Assembly (NCBI RefSeq): GCF_039852015.1
Contig: NZ_CP156626.1
Coordinates: 372,001 to 436,000 of the forward strand
Direction: 5' to 3'
DNA: 64,000 nucleotides
Origin: Robbsia sp. KACC 23696
GTDB lineage: Bacteria; Pseudomonadota; Gammaproteobacteria; Burkholderiales; Burkholderiaceae
In this document: positions 26,204 through 34,245 of the stretch, piece by piece
Numbering within the stretch: position 1 is the first letter of the stretch
Layout: every line of letters starts with the position of its first letter
Position numbers and translations under genes: made by a program
Notes under the pieces: model-generated
What the model was told of the DNA's origin: nothing
What the model saw: only the letters and a program-made list of their open reading frames with translations
The model's database searches: none

Positions 26204-27283
26204 TCAGTCCAAGCGAGCAAGTAAGCTTTCCGGTCTGAGATGAGTGTAGCGTTTGAGCATTTGCATACTCCGGTGGCCCGTAATCGAAGCGACCTCCATC
26301 GGATGCAAGCCCTTTTCAAAAAAGCGGGATGCTGCTTCATGGCGGAGATCGTGCCATCGCAGGCTCGATAGCTCCGGGTCATCAGCGCTAGCTGCCTTAA
26401 TCACGCGTTTCCATACGCACACTACTGCATTTGTCGTTGCTCTGAATACCCTGCCACGAAGCGATTGAGGCGTAACGTCGGCGGGGCCAAACTGTGATCT
26501 ATGCAGTCGGCGTTCTTGTCCTTCGGCTAATGCTGCTAGATAACGGAAGACATCGACGGCTCTCCTCGACAAAGGTAGCACTGCGGGAACGCTCTTGTTA
26601 TCTGCTCCACGCGCTTCCGGCGGAAATCTCAGTATACGGTTATTTAGATCTAGCCATTCCCATTGGATACTGAAGAGGCTGCCTTGGCGGAGGCTTGTGG
26701 CGATTGCAAGCTCGAAGGCGGGTGCCGACCATGCGTTTGTGCTCGAAGCCAAGGCGGCGTACAGTTTCTCGAACTCGCCAGGCCGCAGCCGACGATCGCG
26801 TGTTTGACTTCCTGACGGTTTGCGTATGTTTGATAGAGGATTTAACAAACCCTCCATTCCCCACTCTTTCCGAGCTATTTCGAAAAGGTGGCTTATCACT
26901 TGAAGTTCAAGTCGAATCGTATTTTCTGCTTTCCCATCGGCTCGTCGAGCATCACGATATTTGGCAAAATCAGAGCCGCGTAGGTTGGCCAATGTACGAT
27001 GCGATAGTGGATTATCAATCCAGCGAGCGATGCGCTGATTTTCTTGATATTGATGCCGCTTTTCGGGAACTATCTCGCGTCGGTATCTTTCTAGCGCGGA
27101 GCGGAGGGTTGTCCGCTCCGCTTCGATTCGGTCAATAAACACACCACTGTCCATCTCGGACTCTATTTTTCGGGCCCATTGCTGTGCTAGATGCTTCGTA
27201 TCGAATGACCGATACAACGGCTTGTGCCCACGCCGTCGAATTTCAGCGCGCCAGTACGCGCCTCGTTGGCTGATATACGCCAT
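26204..27283 (-). CDS. Tyrosine recombinase (phage/island integrase)
   Basis: 359 residues. The N-terminal half has an Arm/SAM-like DNA-binding region (AYISQRGAYWRAEIRRRGHK, then TLRSALERYRREIVPEKR). The catalytic domain contains the active-site residues Arg in ATSLRQGSLF, His-x-x-Arg in WHDLRHEAASRFFEKG, His in ITGHRSMQM and the nucleophile Tyr in MLKRYTHLRPES. It integrates and excises the element at the neighbouring tRNA-Lys gene, whose 3' end is about 165 bp away. ATG 27283 matches the family N-terminus and has GGAG/AGGA upstream; the open frame to 27382 is not needed. It looks intact. Confidence 0.93.
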   Translation of the reverse strand: MAYISQRGAYWRAEIRRRGHKPLYRSFDTKHLAQQWARKIESEMDSGVFIDRIEAERTTLRSALERYRREIVPEKRHQYQENQRIARWIDNPLSHRTLANLRGSDFAKYRDARRADGKAENTIRLELQVISHLFEIARKEWGMEGLLNPLSNIRKPSGSQTRDRRLRPGEFEKLYAALASSTNAWSAPAFELAIATSLRQGSLFSIQWEWLDLNNRILRFPPEARGADNKSVPAVLPLSRRAVDVFRYLAALAEGQERRLHRSQFGPADVTPQSLRGRVFRATTNAVVCVWKRVIKAASADDPELSSLRWHDLRHEAASRFFEKGLHPMEVASITGHRSMQMLKRYTHLRPESLLARLD

Positions 27284-27447
27284 TCCTAGACTCCATTCGA
27301 AAGATTGATTTCGCTTGGTCTGGATTCTCGAACTCCGGCAGATTTCCGGCAAAGGCCAGTTTTTGAATTCGCACGCGCCCACGTCAGACGAAAAAAAAGC
27401 ACCGACGCTTTCGCGTAAGTGCTTGATTTTCTACAGCTGAATTCGGT

Positions 27448-27523
27448 TGGTGGGGCGTGAGTGACTCGAACACTCGACCTACGGATTAAGAGTCCGCTGC
27501 TCTACCAACTGAGCTAACGCCCC
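27448..27523 (-). tRNA. tRNA-Lys(CTT)
   Basis: 76 nt with a full cloverleaf. The acceptor GGGGCGT pairs with its 3' partner, the D-loop is AGCTCAGTTGGTAGAGC, the anticodon stem GCGGA/TCCGT closes the loop CTCTTAA (anticodon CTT), the T-loop is GTTCGAGTC, and CCA is encoded. The island integrase gene lies beyond its 3' end, so the 3' part of this tRNA is the presumed attachment site. Confidence 0.95.
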
Positions 27524-27535
27524 AACAGAAGCGAG

Positions 27536-27564
27536 ATTATGCACATGATTTTCGAGGTGTGCAA
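27536..27564 (-). promoter_or_regulatory. Sigma-70 promoter of tRNA-Lys
   Basis: On the minus strand TTGCAC is followed by 17 bases and CATAAT, placing transcription start a few bases before the tRNA. It lies outside the island side, so integration leaves the tRNA promoter intact. Confidence 0.6.
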
Positions 27565-27679
27565 GTCCTTCCGCAAAAAATTTTCAGCGAGCCGAGGTTT
27601 TCATCGCTTGTGCGATTTCTGCAACGCGGCAGCGAACGATCGCGCGACAATGGCATTTCCCCACCTCTGCGAGCGGACG

Positions 27680-28156
27680 ATGACCATCCATTCTTATCGC
27701 ACTCAAATCATTTGGACCGGCGACCAAGGAAGCGGGACGTCGTCGTACGATGCCTATACGCGCGATCATCTGATTCGCGTGGCGGGCAAGGCGGCAATCG
27801 AGGGTTCGAGCGATCCCGCCTTTCGCGGCAACCCGGCGCGCCACAATCCCGAAGATCTGTTTCTCGCCTCGCTGGCCAGTTGCCACATGCTCTGGTATCT
27901 ACACTTCGCGGCCGTCAAGGGCATCGTCGTCACGGGCTATGTCGATGATGCCGAGGGCGCAATGGACGAAGGCTCGCTGCGCCAACCCGGTCGCTTCACC
28001 GACGTAACGTTGCGGCCGCGTGTGACGATTGGCGCAGGCGGCGATGTTGCACTTGCGGCGGCACTTCATGACGATGCGCATCACGCCTGCTTTCTGGCGA
28101 ACTCGGTGAACTTCCCGGTGCGCTGCGAACCGGTCATCGAGATATCGACCGTCTGA
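27680..28156 (+). CDS. OsmC-family protein
   Basis: 158 residues of the OsmC/Ohr superfamily, thiol-dependent hydroperoxide reductases. The two catalytic cysteines are visible: LASCHMLWYL (first) and HHACFLANSVNFPV (second), with the usual NPEDLFLASLASCH context. The open frame starts at 27539, but that region contains the tRNA-Lys promoter; ATG 27680 fits the family N-terminus. It probably detoxifies organic peroxides. It lies between the tRNA and a hydroxyacid dehydrogenase on the opposite strand. Confidence 0.9.
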   Translation: MTIHSYRTQIIWTGDQGSGTSSYDAYTRDHLIRVAGKAAIEGSSDPAFRGNPARHNPEDLFLASLASCHMLWYLHFAAVKGIVVTGYVDDAEGAMDEGSLRQPGRFTDVTLRPRVTIGAGGDVALAAALHDDAHHACFLANSVNFPVRCEPVIEISTV

Positions 28157-28186
28157 TAACGCGATGATCCGTCGTGCGATGCCTGA

Positions 28187-29194
28187 TCAACGGCGCCGCA
28201 TCAGCGCGTCGGGATTCACGATGTTTGCGCTCCCGCCTTGTTCGAAGTCGAGCAGGGCGCGGAAGGCATAGTCGAAGTAAAGCTCATAGCTTTGCCGTTC
28301 GACATAGCCGATATGCGGCGTGCAGATCGCATTCTCCATCCGCATCAGGACATTGCCTTGCAGGATCGGCTCCGATTCGAATACGTCAACCGCTACCATG
28401 CCGGGACGTCCGCGTTGCAGCGCCGTGATCAGCGCGTTCTCTTCGAGCAACTCTGCACGGCTCGTGTTCACAAAGAGTGAATCGGGCTTCATCAGCGACA
28501 AGTCATCGAGCGAGATGACGCCTTGCGTCTCGTCGTTCAAGCGCAGATGGACGGTCAAGACGTCGGCCTGTTCGAACAGGGCTTCCTTTGTCGAGGCAAC
28601 GTCGAAGCCATCCGCACGCGCCGCGCTCTGTGAGTGCTCACGGCCCCACACAAGCACGTTCATCCCAAACGCGCGACCATAGCCGGCCAGAAGTTGCCCG
28701 ATCTTGCCGTATCCCCAAATACCGAGCGTCTGTCCTTTCAGTACGCGGCCGATGCCGAAATTGGGTGGCATCGATGCGGCGCGCAGTCCCGACTGCTGCC
28801 ACGCACCTTGTTTGAGATTCGCGATGTACAGCGGGATCCGGCGTTGCGCGGCCATGATCAGCGCCCAGGTCAATTCCGCCGGCGCGGTGGGCGAGCCCTT
28901 GCCTTCCAGCACGGCGATACCGCGCTCCGTGCAAGCCTCCAGATCGATATGGCTGCCAACCCGTCCAGTCTGTGCGATGACCTTCAACTTCGGCAACTTG
29001 TCCAACAGCAGCTTCGTGATCTTCGTACGTTCGCGAATCAATACCAGGGCCTCGCTATCCGCCAGACGGCTGGCCAGATGTCCCACTCCACGCACACTGT
29101 TGTTGTAGACCGAAACCGTGTGGTCGGCCAACAAAGCAAATGCGTCGAGTTTGCGCACGGCGTCCTGATAATCGTCGAGGATCGCAATTTTCAA
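28187..29194 (-). CDS. D-2-hydroxyacid dehydrogenase family protein
   Basis: 335 residues with the usual two-domain fold. The NAD-binding motif is LGIWGYGKIGQLLAGYGRAFGM, the catalytic Arg lies in VNTSRAELLEENAL, the Glu in VDVFESEPI and the His in CTPHIGYV. Substrate unknown; phosphoglycerate-dehydrogenase-like or glyoxylate-reductase-like. The start is a TTG at 29194 preceded by GGAG at 8 bases, giving KIAILDDYQDAVRKL right after it, the normal family N-terminus; the upstream ATG at 29359 would add a non-homologous 55 residues. It is divergent from the LysR gene, its possible regulator. Confidence 0.88.
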   Translation of the reverse strand: MKIAILDDYQDAVRKLDAFALLADHTVSVYNNSVRGVGHLASRLADSEALVLIRERTKITKLLLDKLPKLKVIAQTGRVGSHIDLEACTERGIAVLEGKGSPTAPAELTWALIMAAQRRIPLYIANLKQGAWQQSGLRAASMPPNFGIGRVLKGQTLGIWGYGKIGQLLAGYGRAFGMNVLVWGREHSQSAARADGFDVASTKEALFEQADVLTVHLRLNDETQGVISLDDLSLMKPDSLFVNTSRAELLEENALITALQRGRPGMVAVDVFESEPILQGNVLMRMENAICTPHIGYVERQSYELYFDYAFRALLDFEQGGSANIVNPDALMRRR

Positions 29195-29773
29195 GACTAA
29201 GTCTCCTAATAGTCGGGCCGCTGTGGCGGCGCTGTTTGTCAGATCAAAGAATGCGTAATTGATGCCGATATTTGCAATCCATTCAACTTCTTTTACATGA
29301 AGTTGCGATATGGCAGTGTGTCGCAAGGCGCGTAAAAGGGGCTGAAAGTACTGGATCACGCTGTCTTTTCTCGCGGAAATGCCCCTAATCCACCGAATTC
29401 TCGCGCGTGGACGTTACCGTCGGCCAGGGTCGATCACCTGTTGGTGGACAAACCCGCGTTGGCGCGAAGCTTGCGACCCAAACACATCGCTTGCCGGCGT
29501 AAGACGTGCGAATGGTCAAAGCGGGTGGCGTGTATTCGTCCCACTTTGGCGTCGTCGATGGGGCACTTCCGGCCTATGCCATGGTGCGCCCAATACGATG
29601 CAAAAAACGCACGAAATGTTACGAAAGATTTACCGGGTGCTTGTCGTGTCGGGCCGTCGCTTGTTAAATCAAGCAAAGTTTGCCGCGAAGGAGGACAATT
29701 CGCTTTGTATTCCGATTCATCGTCGGGATACGTCGCGTACGCATCCGTTGCGCAACGCTGAATCGGAGTGGTT
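29195..29773. promoter_or_regulatory. 579-bp divergent region between dehydrogenase and LysR genes
   Basis: Long spacer between two divergent genes, as is common for LysR targets. Open frames of up to 147 codons occur (29379-29822) but lack a ribosome site and overlap the LysR start. I see no clear operator or promoter; a LysR box (T-N11-A) cannot be singled out by eye. Confidence 0.4.
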
Positions 29774-30811
29774 ATGGATCAATTGCAGTCAATGCGCGTG
29801 TTTGTCAAAGTTGCCGATCTAGGCAGCTTCGCGCGGGCGGCGACCCAGCTCGACATGTCCAACGCGGTGGTGACTCGCCACGTGGCGGACTTAGAAGGAC
29901 GCCTGGGTACGCGCCTCATGAACCGCACGACGCGGAGCTTGTCCCTGACGGAAGCCGGGCAAGTCTATCTGGAACGCGCGAAACAAATTCTCGAAGAACT
30001 CGACGACGCTGAGCAGATGGTGCTCGAGCGCACGCAGGAGCCGGTCGGTACGTTGCGACTGGTGGCACCGGTGGTTTTTGGGATTCACAACCTGGGTCAG
30101 GTGCTGACCGACTACACGGGGCGCTATCCGCGTGTCGTGCCGGACGTGACCTTGGTCGATCGCAGTGTGGACCTGGTGGAAGAGGGTTTCGACGTCGGCA
30201 TCGCGATCGCTCGCAATATTCGTAGCGCCAGTGTCGTCAGCCGACGTTTGACGACGGGCTCGCTGGTCGTATGTGCCTCGCCGGATTATCTGGCGCATCA
30301 CGGCCAGGTTGAGCATCCGTCGACGCTGGCCGGTCGCGCCTGCGTGACGTTGAACCCGTCGGTCTCCGAGGATGAATACGTCTTCCAGGGACCGGATGGG
30401 GAAACGCGTGTGCGTCCCGCCAGCGTTTTACTCGCGAATAATTATGAGATGCTGCGCCAGTTCGCTTTGCGTGGATTGGGCATTGCCGTGTTGCCGAGCT
30501 ATCTGATCGGGCGCGATTTGGCTGCAGGCTCGTTGATGCCATTGCTGACGGACTATCAACTGGCCCCCATCGACATTCATGTCGTCTACCCGAGCCGTCG
30601 ATATATGCCCGCCAAGTTGCGGACGTTCATCGATCATCTGGTTGCACACTTCGAAGAGGCGCCGCCGTCGGAGAAGTGGGGCGCGCCGCTGCAGGCGTTA
30701 CCGGCGTCGCTCACGGGCGCCGATAATGCTGCCGCGGTTGCGTCGACGATCGCCGGGAGCAGTAGCTTCAATGCGCTGCGTATGCACGTGGAAGCGGCTT
30801 CCACGCAGTAA
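29774..30811 (+). CDS. LysR-family transcriptional regulator
   Basis: 345 residues. The N-terminal winged helix-turn-helix reads MDQLQSMRVFVKVADLGSF, then ARAATQLDMSNAVVTRHVADLEGRLGTRLMNRTTR. The periplasmic-binding-like effector domain starts near residue 90 (GTLRLVAPVVFG). The C-terminus is longer than usual by about 40 residues (Ala/Ser-rich). The ATG at 29774 has CGGAG 5-6 bases upstream. It belongs to the CrgA/aaeR-like branch. It probably controls the divergent dehydrogenase gene and itself. Confidence 0.92.
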   Translation: MDQLQSMRVFVKVADLGSFARAATQLDMSNAVVTRHVADLEGRLGTRLMNRTTRSLSLTEAGQVYLERAKQILEELDDAEQMVLERTQEPVGTLRLVAPVVFGIHNLGQVLTDYTGRYPRVVPDVTLVDRSVDLVEEGFDVGIAIARNIRSASVVSRRLTTGSLVVCASPDYLAHHGQVEHPSTLAGRACVTLNPSVSEDEYVFQGPDGETRVRPASVLLANNYEMLRQFALRGLGIAVLPSYLIGRDLAAGSLMPLLTDYQLAPIDIHVVYPSRRYMPAKLRTFIDHLVAHFEEAPPSEKWGAPLQALPASLTGADNAAAVASTIAGSSSFNALRMHVEAASTQ

Positions 30812-30884
30812 AGCATTGCATCAAGGCCCTGCTTGTTCCGGGTCTTCATCAGATGCGCCGTGTCTTCGGGACGCATCTGTGAAC

Positions 30885-30911
30885 CATCGACGACCTTTCG
30901 GGCCGTCGATG
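30885..30911. terminator. Hairpin between convergent LysR and topB genes
   Basis: CATCGACG pairs with CGTCGATG around an 11-base spacer that can extend the stem (ACC/GGG). A second inverted repeat (AGATGCG/CGCATCT, 30851-30878) lies just upstream. Both are in the 110-bp convergent gap and lack T-tracts. Confidence 0.45.
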
Positions 30912-30921
30912 ATTCGGGCGC

Positions 30922-33636
30922 TTACTCGACGTCGCTGGTTGCCGCCGACTTCGTTGCGCGCTTGGCTGCCACCGTCTTTGTCGCGGCGACCTTCTTGGCG
31001 GCGGCTTTCTTCGCCGGCGCTTTCTTGGCTACGGCCTTCTTCGCTGCTGCTTTCTTGGCCGGTGCTTTTTTCGCTGCCGCTGATCCTGCCGCTACCGCGC
31101 CTTCCTCTCCGTCGTTCTCTGCCGACGCTGCTGCGCCTGCCGACGTCTTGCGTGCCGCGCCCTTCTTGGCCGCCGGATCCTTCTTTTCAAACTCGAAGCC
31201 GACCGAACCGTCCTTCTGCCGTACCAGGAAGGCCTTGAAGTTACGCCCCGTCCGGGACGACTTGAAGTTCGTCAGCAGATCGGTTCGACCGTCCGGCCCC
31301 AGTAGCTTCGCCATTTGATCGCGCGTCATTTCCTGTTGCAGAATGACCTTGCCCGAGCGGAAATCGCATGCGCGTGGCTGAGCGACGTACTTCTCGCAAA
31401 CATAGCTCATGCCATGCTCGAAGACACGGCTTGCGCATTTCGGGCAGGCGCCTACCGGTTCCTGATCGGAGAAGTCCGGCGGTTCGCCACCATCTTCGCC
31501 ATTGTCCTGGCCGAAGTCGAATTCGAGCTTGTAGTTCTTCGTCTCGCTGTCTTCCGCCAATTTCAAGATAGCGGAGAAGGGGCGGCCCATTTTGCTGCGG
31601 AAGCCCGACAACGGTCCGATCTGCTTTTCGCGTAACAGTTCCTCGGCTTCCTCGATCTCGAACTGTCGGCCGCCCGGAATCTTGGAAATCGAGAACTCGC
31701 ACTTCGTACACGCGAAGCGGCGATAGTTTTCCTTCACGACGCCGCCGCAATGCGGACACGGCGTCGACAGCGTCGCGTAATCGCCCGGAATGGTGTCCGA
31801 GTCGTATTCCTTTGCCCGCTTGACGATGGTCTGCGTCATCTGCGCGATTTCAAGCATGAACGCGTCGCGCTTCAGTTGGCCGCCTTCGATCTGCGAGAGC
31901 TTGTGTTCCCATTCGCCGGTCAGCTCAGGCTGCGTCAATTCCTTGACATCGAGGCCGCGCAGCAGCGTCGTCAGCTGGAATGCCTTGGCGGTGGGGATCA
32001 ACTCGCGCCCTTCGCGGATCAGGTACTTTTCCGCGAGCAAGCCTTCGATGATCGCCGCGCGCGTGGCCGGCGTGCCGAGACCCTTGCCTGCCATCGCTTC
32101 GCGCAGATCGTCGTCGGTCACGAGTTTTCCCGCGCCCTCCATCGCCGACAGCAGCGTTGCTTCGTTGTAACGAGCCGGCGGCTTGGTCACCAGGCCTTGC
32201 GCGGTGACGGAGTCGGTCTTGACCTTCTCGTCTTTTGCCACTGGGACCAGGTTCGCGTCGTCGCTCTGCGCTTCGCGGCCGTAGATCGACAGCCAGCCCG
32301 GCGAGACGAGCACCTTGCCCTCGGTCTTGAAGCGGTGACCGGCGACTTCGGTGACACGCGTCGTGACTTGGAACTCGGCTGCCGGGAAGAAGACGGCGAG
32401 GAAGCGCTTGACCACGAGGTCGTACAGCTTCTGCTCCGGCTCGGACAGATTCTTCGGCGGCTGCGTGGTCGGGATGATGGCGAAGTGATCGCTGATTTTC
32501 GAGTTGTCGAAAATCCGCTTGTTCGGCTTCACCCAGCTTTGGTCCAGGATCTTGCGTGCGTGCGTCAGGTAGTTGTTGTCCTCCTTCAGCATCTCGAGCG
32601 TCGTCTTGACCGTCGGAATATAGTCTTCCGGCAGCGCGCGCGCATCGGTACGCGGATAGGTCAGGACCTTGTGACGCTCATACAGTGCCTGCGCCAGCCC
32701 CAGCGTATTCTTCGCCGAAAAGCCGAAGCGACCGTTGGCCTCCCGTTGCAGCGTGGTCAGGTCGAACAGCGCCGGCGACATTTGGGTCGACGGCTTGGAT
32801 TCTTCCGTGACGGTGCCGGTGCGCTCGCGGCAGGCGGCCACCACCGATTCCGCCGCGGCGAGGTTCCAGAGTCGCGAATCGCGTTGTTCCGGGTCGAATT
32901 CGTCTTTCTTGAATTTCGGATCGAACCAGCGGCCTTGGTAGAAGCCGGCGGCGCAGACAAATTCCGCGTGCACTTCCCAATAGTCGCGCGGCACGAAGCG
33001 GCGAATTTTTTCCTCGCGCTCCGCGACGATCGACAGCGTCGGCGTCTGCACGCGACCGACGGTGGTCAGGAAGAAGCCACCGCCCTTGCTGTTGAAGGCG
33101 GTCATGGCGCGGGTGCCGTTGATGCCGACGAGCCAGTCCGCTTCGGATCGGCAGCGTGCGGCATCGGCCAACGGCATCATGTCTTCGTCGGTGCGCAGGC
33201 GGGCAAAGCCGTCGCGGATCGCGCCTTGTGTCATCGACTGCAGCCAGAGTCGTTGAACCGGCTGCTTCGCCTTCGCGTGTTGCGCGATGTAGCGGAAGAT
33301 CAGTTCGCCTTCCCGCCCCGCGTCACAGGCATTGATCAGGCGGTCCACGTCCTTGCGCCGGATCAATCGCGACAGCACCTTGAGTCGCGATTCGGTCTTG
33401 GCGATCGGATTCAGATCGAAGTGGGGCGGAATCACCGGCAGGTGCGCGAAGCTCCATTTGCCGCGTTTGACGTCGTATTCCTCGGGCGCGGCAATTTCGA
33501 GCAAATGGCCGACGGCCGACGACAGGACGAAGTCATCGGACTCGAAATACTCATCATGCTTCGTGAAGCCGCCTAGCGCGCGAGCGATGTCGTTCGCGAC
33601 GGATGGTTTCTCGGCAATGATCAGAGCTTTGGACAT
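30922..33636 (-). CDS. topB: DNA topoisomerase III with Lys/Ala-rich C-terminal tail
   Basis: 904 residues, type IA topoisomerase. The Toprim domain starts KALIIAEKPSVANDIARALGG. The central domains carry the nucleophilic tyrosine in LTYPRTDARALPEDY. Two C-terminal zinc-ribbon-like modules are present (CPHCGGVV...CTKCEF about 620; CPKCASRVFEHGMSYVCEK about 740). The usual protein ends near residue 800. Here about 70 residues are added: a spacer and repeated PAKKA/AAKK/VAKK units like the H1-like protein of this window. The tail should bind DNA or polyphosphate. The enzyme decatenates and relaxes negatively supercoiled DNA. Confidence 0.95.
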   Translation of the reverse strand: MSKALIIAEKPSVANDIARALGGFTKHDEYFESDDFVLSSAVGHLLEIAAPEEYDVKRGKWSFAHLPVIPPHFDLNPIAKTESRLKVLSRLIRRKDVDRLINACDAGREGELIFRYIAQHAKAKQPVQRLWLQSMTQGAIRDGFARLRTDEDMMPLADAARCRSEADWLVGINGTRAMTAFNSKGGGFFLTTVGRVQTPTLSIVAEREEKIRRFVPRDYWEVHAEFVCAAGFYQGRWFDPKFKKDEFDPEQRDSRLWNLAAAESVVAACRERTGTVTEESKPSTQMSPALFDLTTLQREANGRFGFSAKNTLGLAQALYERHKVLTYPRTDARALPEDYIPTVKTTLEMLKEDNNYLTHARKILDQSWVKPNKRIFDNSKISDHFAIIPTTQPPKNLSEPEQKLYDLVVKRFLAVFFPAAEFQVTTRVTEVAGHRFKTEGKVLVSPGWLSIYGREAQSDDANLVPVAKDEKVKTDSVTAQGLVTKPPARYNEATLLSAMEGAGKLVTDDDLREAMAGKGLGTPATRAAIIEGLLAEKYLIREGRELIPTAKAFQLTTLLRGLDVKELTQPELTGEWEHKLSQIEGGQLKRDAFMLEIAQMTQTIVKRAKEYDSDTIPGDYATLSTPCPHCGGVVKENYRRFACTKCEFSISKIPGGRQFEIEEAEELLREKQIGPLSGFRSKMGRPFSAILKLAEDSETKNYKLEFDFGQDNGEDGGEPPDFSDQEPVGACPKCASRVFEHGMSYVCEKYVAQPRACDFRSGKVILQQEMTRDQMAKLLGPDGRTDLLTNFKSSRTGRNFKAFLVRQKDGSVGFEFEKKDPAAKKGAARKTSAGAAASAENDGEEGAVAAGSAAAKKAPAKKAAAKKAVAKKAPAKKAAAKKVAATKTVAAKRATKSAATSDVE

Positions 33637-33870
33637 GATGGACGCTATTCTGTATACAGGGCTGACCCGGGGAGGCTGCGCCGGGACGCAGGATACCGGT
33701 ACCGCGACGGCATGGGGTCACACCATTTCGACGCTTTATAACATAAGCAGCGGTGACCAAAACAGTCGCCACTGCATCTTCTTTGCGACTTGTGCCTAAA
33801 CCGCGGGCCGGTCGTCGCGGCCGGAGACCGCGCCGGGAGGCCCGCCGCGTCGCGCCGCCGGCGCCCGTTT

Positions 33871-34245
33871 TCAGGCTTCCAGGGCGGCGCGCAACAGCGG
33901 CTCGGCGCCATTTCCCGGCAACTGCGGCACTTCGTTCAATAGCCGTTCGAGGATACCGCGTTGCGGCAGCAGCGTTCCGGCGAAACGCGTCGTGACCGCG
34001 TCTTCAATCACGATCGTGGGGAAATTCTCCACATCGAATACATCCACGCGGTCCGCCTGGTTCTCTACGTCGACCCACAAGAAACAATACTGCGGGAACT
34101 GGCGTGCCAGTTCCGTGAACACATCGCGGTATTCTCGGCACGAACCACACCATTGCGCGCAAAGGCAGGCCACTAAGGCCGCGCCGTCGTCGAGCCGCTT
34201 GCGGATCGACGACTCGTCGTCAGGGTTGTCCAGGTCGAATAACAC
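33871..34245 (-). CDS. Thioredoxin-like protein (WCGSC active site)
   Basis: 124 residues with a thioredoxin fold. The redox motif is QWCGSCREY, with the strand after it CFLWVDVEN and the cis-Pro loop NFPTIVI. It has no signal peptide, so it acts in the cytoplasm. The Ser in the CxxC is unlike TrxA (CGPC) and suggests a specialised partner. It starts inside the 3' end of dprA (26-bp overlap) and is therefore co-translated with it. Confidence 0.85.
   Translation of the reverse strand: MLFDLDNPDDESSIRKRLDDGAALVACLCAQWCGSCREYRDVFTELARQFPQYCFLWVDVENQADRVDVFDVENFPTIVIEDAVTTRFAGTLLPQRGILERLLNEVPQLPGNGAEPLLRAALEA

Noticed and set aside
29379-29822. 147-codon open frame before the LysR gene
   Set aside because: No ribosome site, unlikely composition, and it overlaps the LysR start in another frame.
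31750-33576. 608-codon open frame on the plus strand
   Set aside because: Antisense to topoisomerase III; composition is Arg/Gln/Leu-rich without any recognisable motif or ribosome site.
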